Of a stretch of DNA of 53,365 nt, positions 26,210 to 34,900 are shown one piece after another. A program made the position numbers and the translations under genes. Under the pieces are notes generated by a model. The model ran no database searches. It was not told where the DNA came from and was given only the letters and a program-made list of their open reading frames with translations. The DNA lies in contig JAUWIN010000005.1 in the NCBI GenBank assembly GCA_030605345.1, positions 1 to 53,365 of the forward strand, in the 5' to 3' direction. The DNA is from Candidatus Brocadiia bacterium (GTDB taxonomy: Bacteria > Planctomycetota > PUPC01). Every line of letters starts with the position of its first letter. Position 1 is the first letter of the stretch.

Positions 26210-26252
26210 GCCTGGCTCTGGCCCAAATAAGGAACTTGACAGGGGTTTGTGG

Positions 26253-26280
26253 TTGGCTGTTGCTGAAAACGTGATATAAT
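26253..26280 (+). promoter_or_regulatory. Extended -10 promoter
   Basis: TTGGCT (26253-26258), 16 bases, TATAAT (26275-26280) with a TG pair at 26272-26273 (extended -10). It would drive the amber-interrupted small ORF and the TPR gene; divergent from the rplC promoter. Confidence 0.6.
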
Positions 26281-26362
26281 ACTTGCAGTTTGTTGCGCAC
26301 ACGGCTGCTGGAGCATTGCCAACAATGCACGCAAAACAAACAACGAAAAACCAGAGGACAAG

Positions 26363-26617
26363 GTGGCTCTCAAGTTCACCGTGCCCAGGGACGGGCGGCA
26401 TTACATTTACCCGCGCACCCGGTAGGAGGACGGGCGCAGCAACAGCTTCCGAATGATCGTGGACGGCCGCCGGCCCTTGATCGTAACAGACTCGACCTGT
26501 CAGGTCTGGCACTGGGTCAAATTGACGCCGGACGATGTGAAACTGGACCAAATATATATCACGGACGACCCCGACGACCGGCCCGTCGGTATGGTCAAAG
26601 TAATGAAGGAGGAATAG
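26363..26617 (+). pseudogene. Small ORF with in-frame TAG
   Basis: GTG at 26363 behind an AGAGGAC site reads VALKFTVPRDGRHYIYPRTR, then TAG (26423-26425), then continues in the same frame as EDGRSNSFRMIVDGRRPLIV, a mixed strand/helix stretch and MVKVMKEE to TAG at 26615. The two halves look like one 83-residue protein broken by a stop. A shorter real gene may start at the ATG 26453 (54 residues). No family recognised. It shares the promoter of, and ends six bases before, the TPR gene. Confidence 0.4.
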
Positions 26618-26622
26618 AGGCC

Positions 26623-27480
26623 ATGTTTATCAAGCATTTTTTGGTGTCCGTTTCGGCCGCTGTTGCTGCTTTCGGTTTGCTTCTTGCCCAGCCGGCGCAA
26701 GCGGGGGAGCGGGGGGCAGGAAGGCGCGGCGATCAGCCTGCCATGGCGGATAACGCTGGCGCGAACGACCAAACAGCGGCGGCTGCAAGACGCGAACGCC
26801 GAAGAACAGAGCTCGGACGCGCTGCGAGGGGGGCCGCGTTCGGCGGGGCGGGCCAGCGGAGCGCAAAGCAGCTCAGACACGACCAGCGGCTGAATGTGAT
26901 CGACGCCACCTACTACGAAATCGCCGAGATATACCTGGCCAAAAAGCAGCACGAAGAGGCCGTGGCCGTCCTGGAGCAATTGATTAGGCAATCCCCTGAC
27001 GACTTGGCCAAGTCTCTTACCTACCTCAACCTTGCCAGCATATATCGGCAGCAACTCAACAACCCGGAAAAGGCGCTGGCGTACTACGAGAAAGTCACAG
27101 GCGAATATACGCCCGAAGCACTGGACCAAGTGGCGCTAACGTTCGAAAACCTCGGGCAGGTCGACCGAGCTGTCGAGTATTTCGAGAAAATGGCGAAGCG
27201 CCCTCGAGACAATATGCAGAAAGTGCTGGCGCTCAGAAAACTGGCCCAGCTGCTCGTCCGTAATGACCGCGAAGAAGAAGCGATTGCCGCGCTCTGGCGC
27301 CTCACTAAGGCTGTCTCCTACCAGCAAGCGGGCGAGATTTCTAAAGTCCTTCTCGAAACACAGGCGCGGCGGGCTGAGCTACAGCAGCAAGAATCCCAGC
27401 GGATGCGGACGGAAATGATGAGACGTTGGCAGGGACAACTGCGCGCCGGAAGGCAACCTCAGACACGCCGGGCGCGTTAG
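26623..27480 (+). CDS. Secreted TPR protein
   Basis: 285 residues. ATG at 26623 has AAGGAGG at 26606-26612. Signal peptide (FLVSVSAAVAAFGLLLAQPAQA, cleavage near 27), an Ala/Arg-rich linker, then TPR repeats (IDATYYEIAEIYLAKKQHEEAVAVLEQLI, LTYLNLASIYRQQLNNPEKALAYYEKV, QVALTFENLGQVDRAVEYFEKM) and a Gln/Arg-rich tail. Periplasmic or outer-envelope scaffold; partner unknown. Confidence 0.65.
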   Translation: MFIKHFLVSVSAAVAAFGLLLAQPAQAGERGAGRRGDQPAMADNAGANDQTAAAARRERRRTELGRAARGAAFGGAGQRSAKQLRHDQRLNVIDATYYEIAEIYLAKKQHEEAVAVLEQLIRQSPDDLAKSLTYLNLASIYRQQLNNPEKALAYYEKVTGEYTPEALDQVALTFENLGQVDRAVEYFEKMAKRPRDNMQKVLALRKLAQLLVRNDREEEAIAALWRLTKAVSYQQAGEISKVLLETQARRAELQQQESQRMRTEMMRRWQGQLRAGRQPQTRRAR

Positions 27481-27815
27481 CAGAGGGACAAAAACCGCCA
27501 GCCGGAGGAACTGCCCCGCAACCCGGGTGCAGAGCGCGATTAGCGCCCAAGCCCTGCTTCCGATTGGGCACACGTCGCCATGCCGCGCTTGCACCCATGT
27601 CGGTTACAGGTGCGCTCGCGGTCTTCACGCTGGCAACGCTTCTACCTGTTGCTGCCAGTTGCGCTTGTACCCCTCATGAGTACATGTGTCCCTACACCAA
27701 TGAAACAGGCCAAGCGGGAGAAGTTGGTCTGGTGGAAGTGGGATCTCGATGCCAGGCACCGAGGCTGATCGTTATTGCCCCACAGCACCCAGCGCCAACC
27801 CACGGCAAAGCTGAA
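27481..27815. other. Stretch with no supportable gene
   Basis: 335 bases between two convergent genes. Open frames on either strand are short, biased and without ribosome sites. Nothing recognisable was seen; possibly decayed coding DNA. Confidence 0.35.
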
Positions 27816-29450
27816 TTAAGTATGGCGCCCCCGGAACTCGCTGTGCGCCTTGTAGAGGTCCCGAAGCTCGTCCAGCAGTGCGTCACGACGCGGCAGGTCC
27901 TTCTCCTCCTTGGCATGGTTGAGCTCGTTGCAGAGGGCCACAGCCAAGAGACCTCGCGGCGAGGGGGTCATGGCGGCAACAGATGTCGCCGAGGCCAAGA
28001 GATAATCGCACGTTTTATCATCTCGGTGTCCGAAGAGCGTTCTGCTCGCTGTGAAGATGGCCCTGAATGGCGCGCCGAGCCCAAGTGTCTCGATGATGGA
28101 ACCGCAACGGGCTAGGGCCCGAGCACAGTAGATGTCCTGGTCATCAATAGACCTTATCCGGGAGGCAAGCCGCAGCAAGAAGACTGAAGCCTGTGAACAG
28201 GTATGGGGAACGGCCCTGGGATCACTGAGGAACCACTTGCGCGCCACATCGTATTTAGTTGTATGCCCAAAACGGGGGACGTCCCGGTTTTCCTGGCCGA
28301 GGCCCCGAACCAAGAGGCCCCGGCTGGTCAACTGGTTGAGCAGATCATTGCCATTGGAGAAATCAGCCAACACCGCAGGCTTAAGCTGTTGCCACTCATC
28401 AGGTCTGTTGAGTTCCGGCAGCATTGCCAGACGCACCAGGAGTCGAAACTGAACGCTGGCAGCGCCGTCGTGAAGCAGGGAAGGAAGAGCGACATTCAGG
28501 AACTGATCATAGCGGCCCTGCTGTGCCTCCGCAGCTAGTTCCTGAAGCTCTGCAATTGTCTTGGGCGATGAATCGAACCAGGCTTGCAGGACGCCAGGGT
28601 ATCCGCCGATCAGATCGACAATCTGAGTGTCCGGTATCTCTTTTGTAAAAGGTTTGGAGTAGTGAAGATATTCCAGCAGGTTACGCCTGGCGGCGCTGTC
28701 CTCGTCAATCGTCATCAGAGGTAGCCGCCACCGGTCTGCCTTGACGCTACGACCTACTAGTCGGTCAGTTGGCGTGAAGGGCTTGCCATCGGTTGTGTGC
28801 TCTCGGCAAGCGACCAGAACGTGCATCGGCGGCCAGTTGTGCCAGTGGTCGAGGAAGGACTCCAGGAAATCTACATCCTCTGCGATTCGACCGCTACGCT
28901 CCCAGGCATCGAAGATCAGCACGATGGACTTGCCGGTGATCGCGTGTAGTGGTGAGAGGATGTTCATCACCTGGGCGCTGGTCAAAGGCGGCAGCTCCAG
29001 GCTACCTGTCTTCAAGTCGTGGTTTGCGCGCAAGAAGTTCTCGAAGATCTTACGGGCCGTTCCAGCTAGCGGCATGTTCAGGTCCTTGGCCGCTTCTAGC
29101 AGAACGTCTCCGACCGCTGCCGCTGCACCGGTGGCCAGCTCGCATTTGTGGGTTTCGTATAGTGATGCGGCCTGCTGCCGCCAGCTAGAATCTGCCAGCC
29201 ATCTTTCGTAAAGGTCACTGACGGCATAGAGGACGGTGTCAGTCTCAGTCTTGTTGGCTTCAAAGTAGCCCGTCAAGAAGTCGGTCCTCTCAAGTTGTCT
29301 GCGAAGCTCCCGTAGAAGATGGCTCTTTCCCTGCTTCGGCTTCCCCACGATAGCAGTCAGGCCTGGCTCACGTACGCGGCGCTTGAGGTACTCAAGGGAG
29401 GGGCTTCTACCGAACAGAGGCAGCAGTTCCATGTGTTGCTTCGCGGTCAT
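27816..29450 (-). CDS. Orphan P-loop (STAND/AAA-like) NTPase
   Basis: 544 residues from the ATG at 29450 (a GTG at 29474 is possible). Walker A is GKPKQGKS (AIVGKPKQGKSHLLREL, about residue 40), Walker B is IVLIFDAWER (about 205), followed by LVACREHTT as a sensor-like strand. The rest is helical, with an arginine-rich winged-helix-like region and TPR-like repeats near the C terminus. The fold is like NACHT/STAND regulators, but no effector domain is visible. It is preceded by one copy of a 168-bp repeat and faces convergent genes. It could be a stress, transcription or defence switch. Confidence 0.6.
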   Translation of the reverse strand: MTAKQHMELLPLFGRSPSLEYLKRRVREPGLTAIVGKPKQGKSHLLRELRRQLERTDFLTGYFEANKTETDTVLYAVSDLYERWLADSSWRQQAASLYETHKCELATGAAAAVGDVLLEAAKDLNMPLAGTARKIFENFLRANHDLKTGSLELPPLTSAQVMNILSPLHAITGKSIVLIFDAWERSGRIAEDVDFLESFLDHWHNWPPMHVLVACREHTTDGKPFTPTDRLVGRSVKADRWRLPLMTIDEDSAARRNLLEYLHYSKPFTKEIPDTQIVDLIGGYPGVLQAWFDSSPKTIAELQELAAEAQQGRYDQFLNVALPSLLHDGAASVQFRLLVRLAMLPELNRPDEWQQLKPAVLADFSNGNDLLNQLTSRGLLVRGLGQENRDVPRFGHTTKYDVARKWFLSDPRAVPHTCSQASVFLLRLASRIRSIDDQDIYCARALARCGSIIETLGLGAPFRAIFTASRTLFGHRDDKTCDYLLASATSVAAMTPSPRGLLAVALCNELNHAKEEKDLPRRDALLDELRDLYKAHSEFRGRHT

Positions 29451-29536
29451 GGTACGGATCTCACCCGTTTGCACAAGGGAACCGCTTTGCAGGATCGTGG
29501 TTCTGACTGCACGCTATCACTACATACACCCGCCTT

Positions 29537-29705
29537 GGATTTCCCAGATCGTCTCTGGCCGACGACCGCCGTTGGCTTTCGAATGAGTCTATCACGCTCT
29601 CCGGGATCGGCCAAACGCTTTCTGGGCGTCTCAGGGCGGTAACGGCTCGTTGCCGAGCCATCAGCACCGCTCGGTGAGACCCTCATGCGGGTCCCCACGC
29701 TAGAT
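29537..29705 (-). repeat. ~168-bp repeat, copy A (upstream of NTPase)
   Basis: Direct repeat with 31454-31620, about 85 percent alike by eye with a one-base indel. It lies directly 5' of the NTPase gene. On the minus strand it begins with a variable leader, then a GGCTCG-GCAA-CGAGCC hairpin (GNRA-type loop), then a well-conserved 110-base block. A TAGACT at 29586-29591 with a weak -35 could be a promoter. No inverted-repeat ends or transposase. Confidence 0.8.
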
Positions 29706-29852
29706 TCGGACAGACCCTGCCTGTCACCTGCGCATCCTCCGGCCGCCTCCGCATGATGTCTATCGTATCTACGTGCAACATGCCCACGCGAGCGCGGGCA
29801 TGCCACCGGCCAACTTCTTCTCGCCCTTGCGGGCCGTTTTTCGGTGAGGGAG

Positions 29853-31436
29853 TCAGGGGTTAAGTTCGATGACGATGGCGGCGTTTTCGGAGTCGTCGGT
29901 TTGTTTTTCGTCCAGGCCGCCGTCGTCGGTCATGTTAGGTCCGAGGCTGTATATCTTGATGCCCTCATCGATGGTGACATACTTCATCGCTTCGCCGGTG
30001 AAGGGGTCTTGTGGTATTTCTTCGAGGTAATCGGGCGAGAGGTCGGCGAGTTGTTCCGGCCATTGACCACGGTCGCTGCGATAACACAGTGCCGCCGCAG
30101 CGAGGAGGTTAAGCCGCTGCTCGGCGACTGCGTTTTCTCGCACCGTGCGACATTTACCCAAGGCCGGCAGCAGTAAAGCCACGAGAGTGTCTGTTACGCA
30201 TTTCGTCCGCGCCCGCATAGAAAATCTGCCGAAAAGATTGGAGATCCAGAGCTTCACTGGTAGCTTAGCCAATTCTTCCATGCCGTTGTATTTATCGAAG
30301 TGTTTCTCAACCGCCTTCTCAAGTTCGCGCGACTTGCGGACATGTTCGGCGTAATCAGGTTCGGTCAAAGCATCGGCTGCGCGTCCCCACCAGTAGTTGA
30401 AGGTGCGAAGCATGTAGTTCCAGTCCAGGTAGCTCCTCGGCTTTGCGACGATTTCCTCGTTAGTTAACCCCCTTTGAGGAATGTCTCCATCACGGAGCAA
30501 CATGAGGGAGTCAAGAGCAACGAACCGCACGCCCTCGGCGGCACCTTCCAGGGTAGGTATGGGCTCGATGCTTCGAAGATAGGCAAGGACAGTCTTCTGC
30601 TGGCGGGGCGAAAGATCTCCAGTGGTTAGCATCGTCTGGTCCGCCCCGTTTCCAACAGCGATTACGGCCACCCCTACGAGATAGTTGATTAAGAGAGGCC
30701 GGCTTACCTGCCGTCCCAAACGATGCAGAGCCGTCAAGTCCTCGCAAGCGCCGTCGATATCACCGGATTCTAAGTGCAGCATCGCCCTCGCCGTCACTGC
30801 GCGAGCGAGTCCGCGAATATCACTCAAGGGGCCCGGCCAGGCAACAACCAACCTGGGCGGGTCCGAGGAGGAGACAAGTGGATAGTAGAACCGTTCACGC
30901 CCCGTTGACTCTACTACCAAACCCAGCGGTTTTTCGTTTGCATCAAGCCAAGCGGCGGCGAGTGGATATTCATCAGCCGACCAGGGGTGCGTCATGATTT
31001 CATCGATAAGGTCGTAAATCTCCATGTCATCGGGCAAGGGGGAAAACTCATCGCCGTGCAGGTCTTGGAAATCGTAAAGAGTAATAAAATGAGGTTCATC
31101 TTTGGCGAGTTGCTCTCTGGTCAGGCCGAGCTGGGCGAGGACCTCGTCGGCTGTGTCTTCTCCGAGCGCATCCGGCCCCAGCGCCCGCACCAACAGGACC
31201 GCGCCGTTGTTTTCAGGGGTGACGCCCTGGCTATATTTGTCGACGAGTGCCTGGAAGTAGTTGATTGTTCCGTCCGAATTGACGGGTTCGATTATGTAGG
31301 TGGTTTCGGGCGAGATGGTGATGGAGTTATCCGCGGGCCAGTGGGCGTAGATTGCAAGGGCTGTGAGCGCGACGAGGATAATTCCGATGATCCAGGGCCA
31401 GCGCCTGCGTTTTTTGACGGGCGGCGGTTCGTTCAC
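29853..31436 (-). CDS. Planctomycete-type membrane protein with pseudopilin-like tail
   Basis: 527 residues. One TM at residues 13-28 (WPWIIGIILVALTALAI) then an extracytoplasmic part. The last 80 residues resemble the C-terminal region of type II secretion pseudopilins (NLLAAAALCYRSDRGQWPEQLADLSPDYLEEIPQDPFTG, then IYSLGPNMTDDGG). Central region is helical with a LESGDIDGACEDLTALHRLG repeat-like stretch. Such proteins occur as multi-copy unknowns in planctomycete genomes. Start GTG/ATG at 31436 is 18 bases after repeat copy B. Function unknown. Confidence 0.6.
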   Translation of the reverse strand: MNEPPPVKKRRRWPWIIGIILVALTALAIYAHWPADNSITISPETTYIIEPVNSDGTINYFQALVDKYSQGVTPENNGAVLLVRALGPDALGEDTADEVLAQLGLTREQLAKDEPHFITLYDFQDLHGDEFSPLPDDMEIYDLIDEIMTHPWSADEYPLAAAWLDANEKPLGLVVESTGRERFYYPLVSSSDPPRLVVAWPGPLSDIRGLARAVTARAMLHLESGDIDGACEDLTALHRLGRQVSRPLLINYLVGVAVIAVGNGADQTMLTTGDLSPRQQKTVLAYLRSIEPIPTLEGAAEGVRFVALDSLMLLRDGDIPQRGLTNEEIVAKPRSYLDWNYMLRTFNYWWGRAADALTEPDYAEHVRKSRELEKAVEKHFDKYNGMEELAKLPVKLWISNLFGRFSMRARTKCVTDTLVALLLPALGKCRTVRENAVAEQRLNLLAAAALCYRSDRGQWPEQLADLSPDYLEEIPQDPFTGEAMKYVTIDEGIKIYSLGPNMTDDGGLDEKQTDDSENAAIVIELNP

Positions 31437-31453
31437 GTTTTTCTCCCCAACGG

Positions 31454-31620
31454 GGATTTCCCAGATGTCCTCTGGCCGACGACCGCCGTCGGCTTTCCAA
31501 CGAGTCTATCACGCTCTCCGGGATCGGCAAGCGCTTTCTGGGCGTCTCAGGGCGGTAACGGCTCGTTGCCGAGCCATCGCGACACTCGAAGACGCTTTCA
31601 TGCGAGTCTCCACGTTAGAT
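31454..31620 (-). repeat. ~168-bp repeat, copy B (upstream of pseudopilin-tailed gene)
   Basis: Second copy of the repeat at 29537-29705. On the minus strand it contains the same GGCTCG-GCAA-CGAGCC hairpin and a better promoter-like pair, TTGCCG (31525-31530), 16 bases, TAGACT (31503-31508). It ends 18 bases before the start of the 527-aa gene. Confidence 0.8.
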
Positions 31621-31827
31621 AAGGTCCATCGTGAAGGGCGTGTGGGATTCGTTCGTTCGCCACGTGTTCGGTTTCGCTTGTTGTTCTATGTCGGACCGCC
31701 TGTATGCATGCCGCAGTTGGTCACAGAATTCGGAATGGTTGCGGCTTGGGCGGCTGTGGGGACGGGCGAATACGTTTGACCACGCCGAATCCATCTGATT
31801 GCAGGGTTAGCGCGGGAGCTGAGTTTC

Positions 31828-31856
31828 TTGACATCTCGGCGGCGCGGTGATATAAG
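31828..31856 (+). promoter_or_regulatory. Sigma70 promoter of the ABC/PqqD cluster
   Basis: TTGACA (31828-31833), exact 17-base spacer, TATAAG (31851-31856), with a TG at 31848. Near-consensus. Start of transcription near 31863, about 100 bases before the first plausible start codon. Confidence 0.7.
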
Positions 31857-31963
31857 CGGGGGCACATCTGGCGGCAGCCGAGCAGCTGAGGTCTAAGCAT
31901 CACCTCGGAACGCAGAGAGAGATTAGCGCGGGGACCCTGCAAATTCAGTCCTGCTTTGCGCGC

Positions 31964-34900
31964 GTGCGGGCGCTGGCGGTGCCTGCGGCGGCGGACGATG
32001 CGGCGCAGGAGCGGGCGACGTTTGTCGAACGTGTCCGCGCGGATACGGAGTGGTTCGCTGGCTTTTCGACCCGCGTGACCGGTTCCGCCGGGCACCAGCG
32101 GGCCTCGAAGGAGTTGCTGCGAAGGTGAGGGGGGTTCCGGGGGCTCGGGTGTGGACGCATCGGTTTTCGCTGGTGATGCCCAAAGTGCTGGAAGCGGAGC
32201 TCACTGTCCGCAGCGGCCCACTCAAGGGCAAGCACCGGGGGTTTCCGTTTTGGCCGGCTGGTGCGCGGCTGAACACTACTCCGGCGGATGGGCTCAGCGG
32301 CCGGCTGGTGTACATCGGTGAGGGCAGTCCCGGCCGGGCGCCGGGGCATCTGCCCGCACGCAGTCTGCGCGGGCAGATCGCTGTAATGGAGATGACCGGC
32401 GGCGAGCGGTGGATGGATGCGTTCAACGCCGGAGCGAAAGCCGTCATCGTCCTCGGCTCGCCGGAGGTAACCACGAGGCAGGCTTGCACCCATCTGGTAG
32501 GAATCTCGCTCAACGTTCCACGTTTCTACGTGCCCGACGGCCCTCTTGCCGAGGCGCTGAGAGATGGCCGGGCGTCCGACGGCAAACTGTACTGTCGGGC
32601 GACGTGGGGCGAGGTCACCGCTACTAACATCTACGCGCTAATCAAGCCGCCCAGCCCGGCCGAGACCATCGGCAACCGTCAGGCTTTCGTTATCGGGGTG
32701 CCTTATGATTCGATGAGCGTGGTGCCCGAACTAGCCCCCGGTGCGGACAGGGCGGTCGATGTGGCTGCGGCGCTCAATTTGCTCCGATACTTCGCCGAGC
32801 ATCCGCCAGCCCGGCCCTTGCTGGTTGCGTTCGTTGACGCGTACGCCAGCAACCAGCGGGGCGCGAGGGAGATGCTGGCGGCCCTGGCTACCGTGCCGGA
32901 GGACAGGGAGGGCCGGCTCTCGGATGCTGTGGAGGTGGCGCGGGAATACCGTGAGCATGAGGAACTCGCCGCTGAACTTCACCCGGATCCCGAGGTGCCG
33001 GCGACCCGTGAGGGGTTGAACCGGCTGTACGAGAGAAGATACAGAGACCTCCGTCGCTACCTGAAGGACGAAGTGGCCCGTCAGGTGGTCGCCATCGAGT
33101 CGATGATGTATCCCAAGCGGCTGGCGCTGTACCGAACTGATAAGGAGAGCGCCAAACTGAAACTGCAGCTGGCGCAACTGGTGGAGCGGTCGGAAAAGGC
33201 GGGGGGCGAGAAAAAAGAACACCTCCGGGCGGAGGTCGAGAAACTACAGACTGAAATCAGCAGACTTTTAAAGGCCCACAGAAAATTAAAGAAAGAAACG
33301 GGAAAACTGGCCACGCTGCGCACCGAGCACTATGGCGCACAGCGTCAATTACACACCGATGACCCGGTCGAGGATGACTCTCTTGAACTGGCACGGGAAC
33401 TGTGGCGGCGGGCGAGGACAAGGATAGCGATTCAGTTGAAGGATGCGGAGCACGTGCTGAGCATCTATCGGAAACGCGACCAGCTGAGGGTGGAACTGCT
33501 GGAGGCGCTCGGGCTGGCCGGAGAGACGGAACGCCCAATCGCTTTCGTGTTCGGCCTGGATTTGTCGGATGCGGGGGCGGCAGTGGGGCCGCGTTTCCAG
33601 GACACGTATTTGTATGAGGACGAGACCTACAACGCCGAGAGCTTTTTCCAGTGGATGAACCTGGTCAAGCAGGAGACAGATGACAAGCTATGGCCGCGTT
33701 CGCTCCGCCGGGTGGTCAACCTGGCGCCGATCAGCGGCATGGAGTCTGTGGGGTCCGACACTGTGGGGTGGACGGTCAACTTCACCGCGCCGGCCGGGAG
33801 CTTCGGCACGGCCGGGGTGACTTGGGCTGCGCTGGGTGCTCCGTGCCTGCGGGTGGACACTCCATACGACAGTGCCGACCGGCTGGACTGGGGCAGGCTC
33901 GAGCCGCAAGTGGGGGCGACCTCCCTGCTTCTTCGGCGGATGCTCTCGGACACACGGTTCTCTCCCTCGACCAAGTCGACGCCCCAATGGAGCCGGGTGC
34001 ACGGCACCATTGTGGACCAGTCGCCCGGTGAGCCCGTTCCGCGCGTTCCAATGCGCGGTTACCTTACCACGCTGGTGCCCGGGGGGGTGTCGGTGGGGAA
34101 TGCGAACGTGTGGTTCAAACCGGTGCCGGGGATGAGGCGTCGGGAGTTCCGGTTTACGGGAATAGACGGCCGGTTCCGGTTTGACGCTCTGCCGTCGCGC
34201 GCCCAGACTCGCGGTTTCTTCGTGCAGTCCTATTTGGTGGATACTGACGGCAGCCTTGTGCGCGCGGTGGACATGCGCAAGTCGGGGATGGGGGTTACGA
34301 TGTGGGTGGACATCTGGGACACGAATCCGGGGTTGTTGCGCGCGGTGGTCTTTGACTGCGCGGAACTGTCGGCGCTGGACTTTTTTGATCCGCGGTTTTT
34401 GATACCGCTGCCGGGGGGTTCGCTGATGGACGCCAGGCGGGCCAGTGAGCCCAGGCGGCAGAACGTCTGTGCGTATGAGGGCCTAATGGCCTGTCACCTG
34501 GAAGCCGACATTCAGTGGCAGATCATCCTGCGCCACGGGATTACCTCGAATCGCATGGCCCTGCTGAACATGGCCGATCCCAAGACGCTGGAAGGGGACG
34601 ACGTCTCGATGCGCGACGTGATGAAGGGGTTCAAAATTGGCGAGCCGCTCCCCCTGAATCCCGTGCATCAGGGTGCGAAAGACTTCTATCGGCTGGACTA
34701 CATGCGGCTGCGGGATTACGAGAGGGCCGGGATCACCAGCGCCCATATCAAAAAACTCCAGCAGCGGACAGCGGCTCTGCTGAAAGAGGCCGACGCGGCC
34801 CTGGAGGAAGACGACGGAAAGGCCTATGTGGAAGCCGCCAGTGGCGCCCTGTCGAACGAGGTCCGGGTGTATCAGGCGGTACGGAAGACGGCGAACGATG

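Noticed and set aside
27426..28115. Plus-strand open frame spanning the gap after the TPR gene
   Set aside because: Overlaps the 3' part of the NTPase gene on the other strand and has no ribosome site or family resemblance.
29461..29667. Peptide encoded by the repeat (VIDSFESQRRSS in one copy)
   Set aside because: The frame is broken by an indel between the two copies, so coding is unlikely.
29537..31620. Integron attC-like cassette array
   Set aside because: Copy B has a GTTAGAT that fits a core site but copy A does not, and no matching inverse core or integrase is seen.
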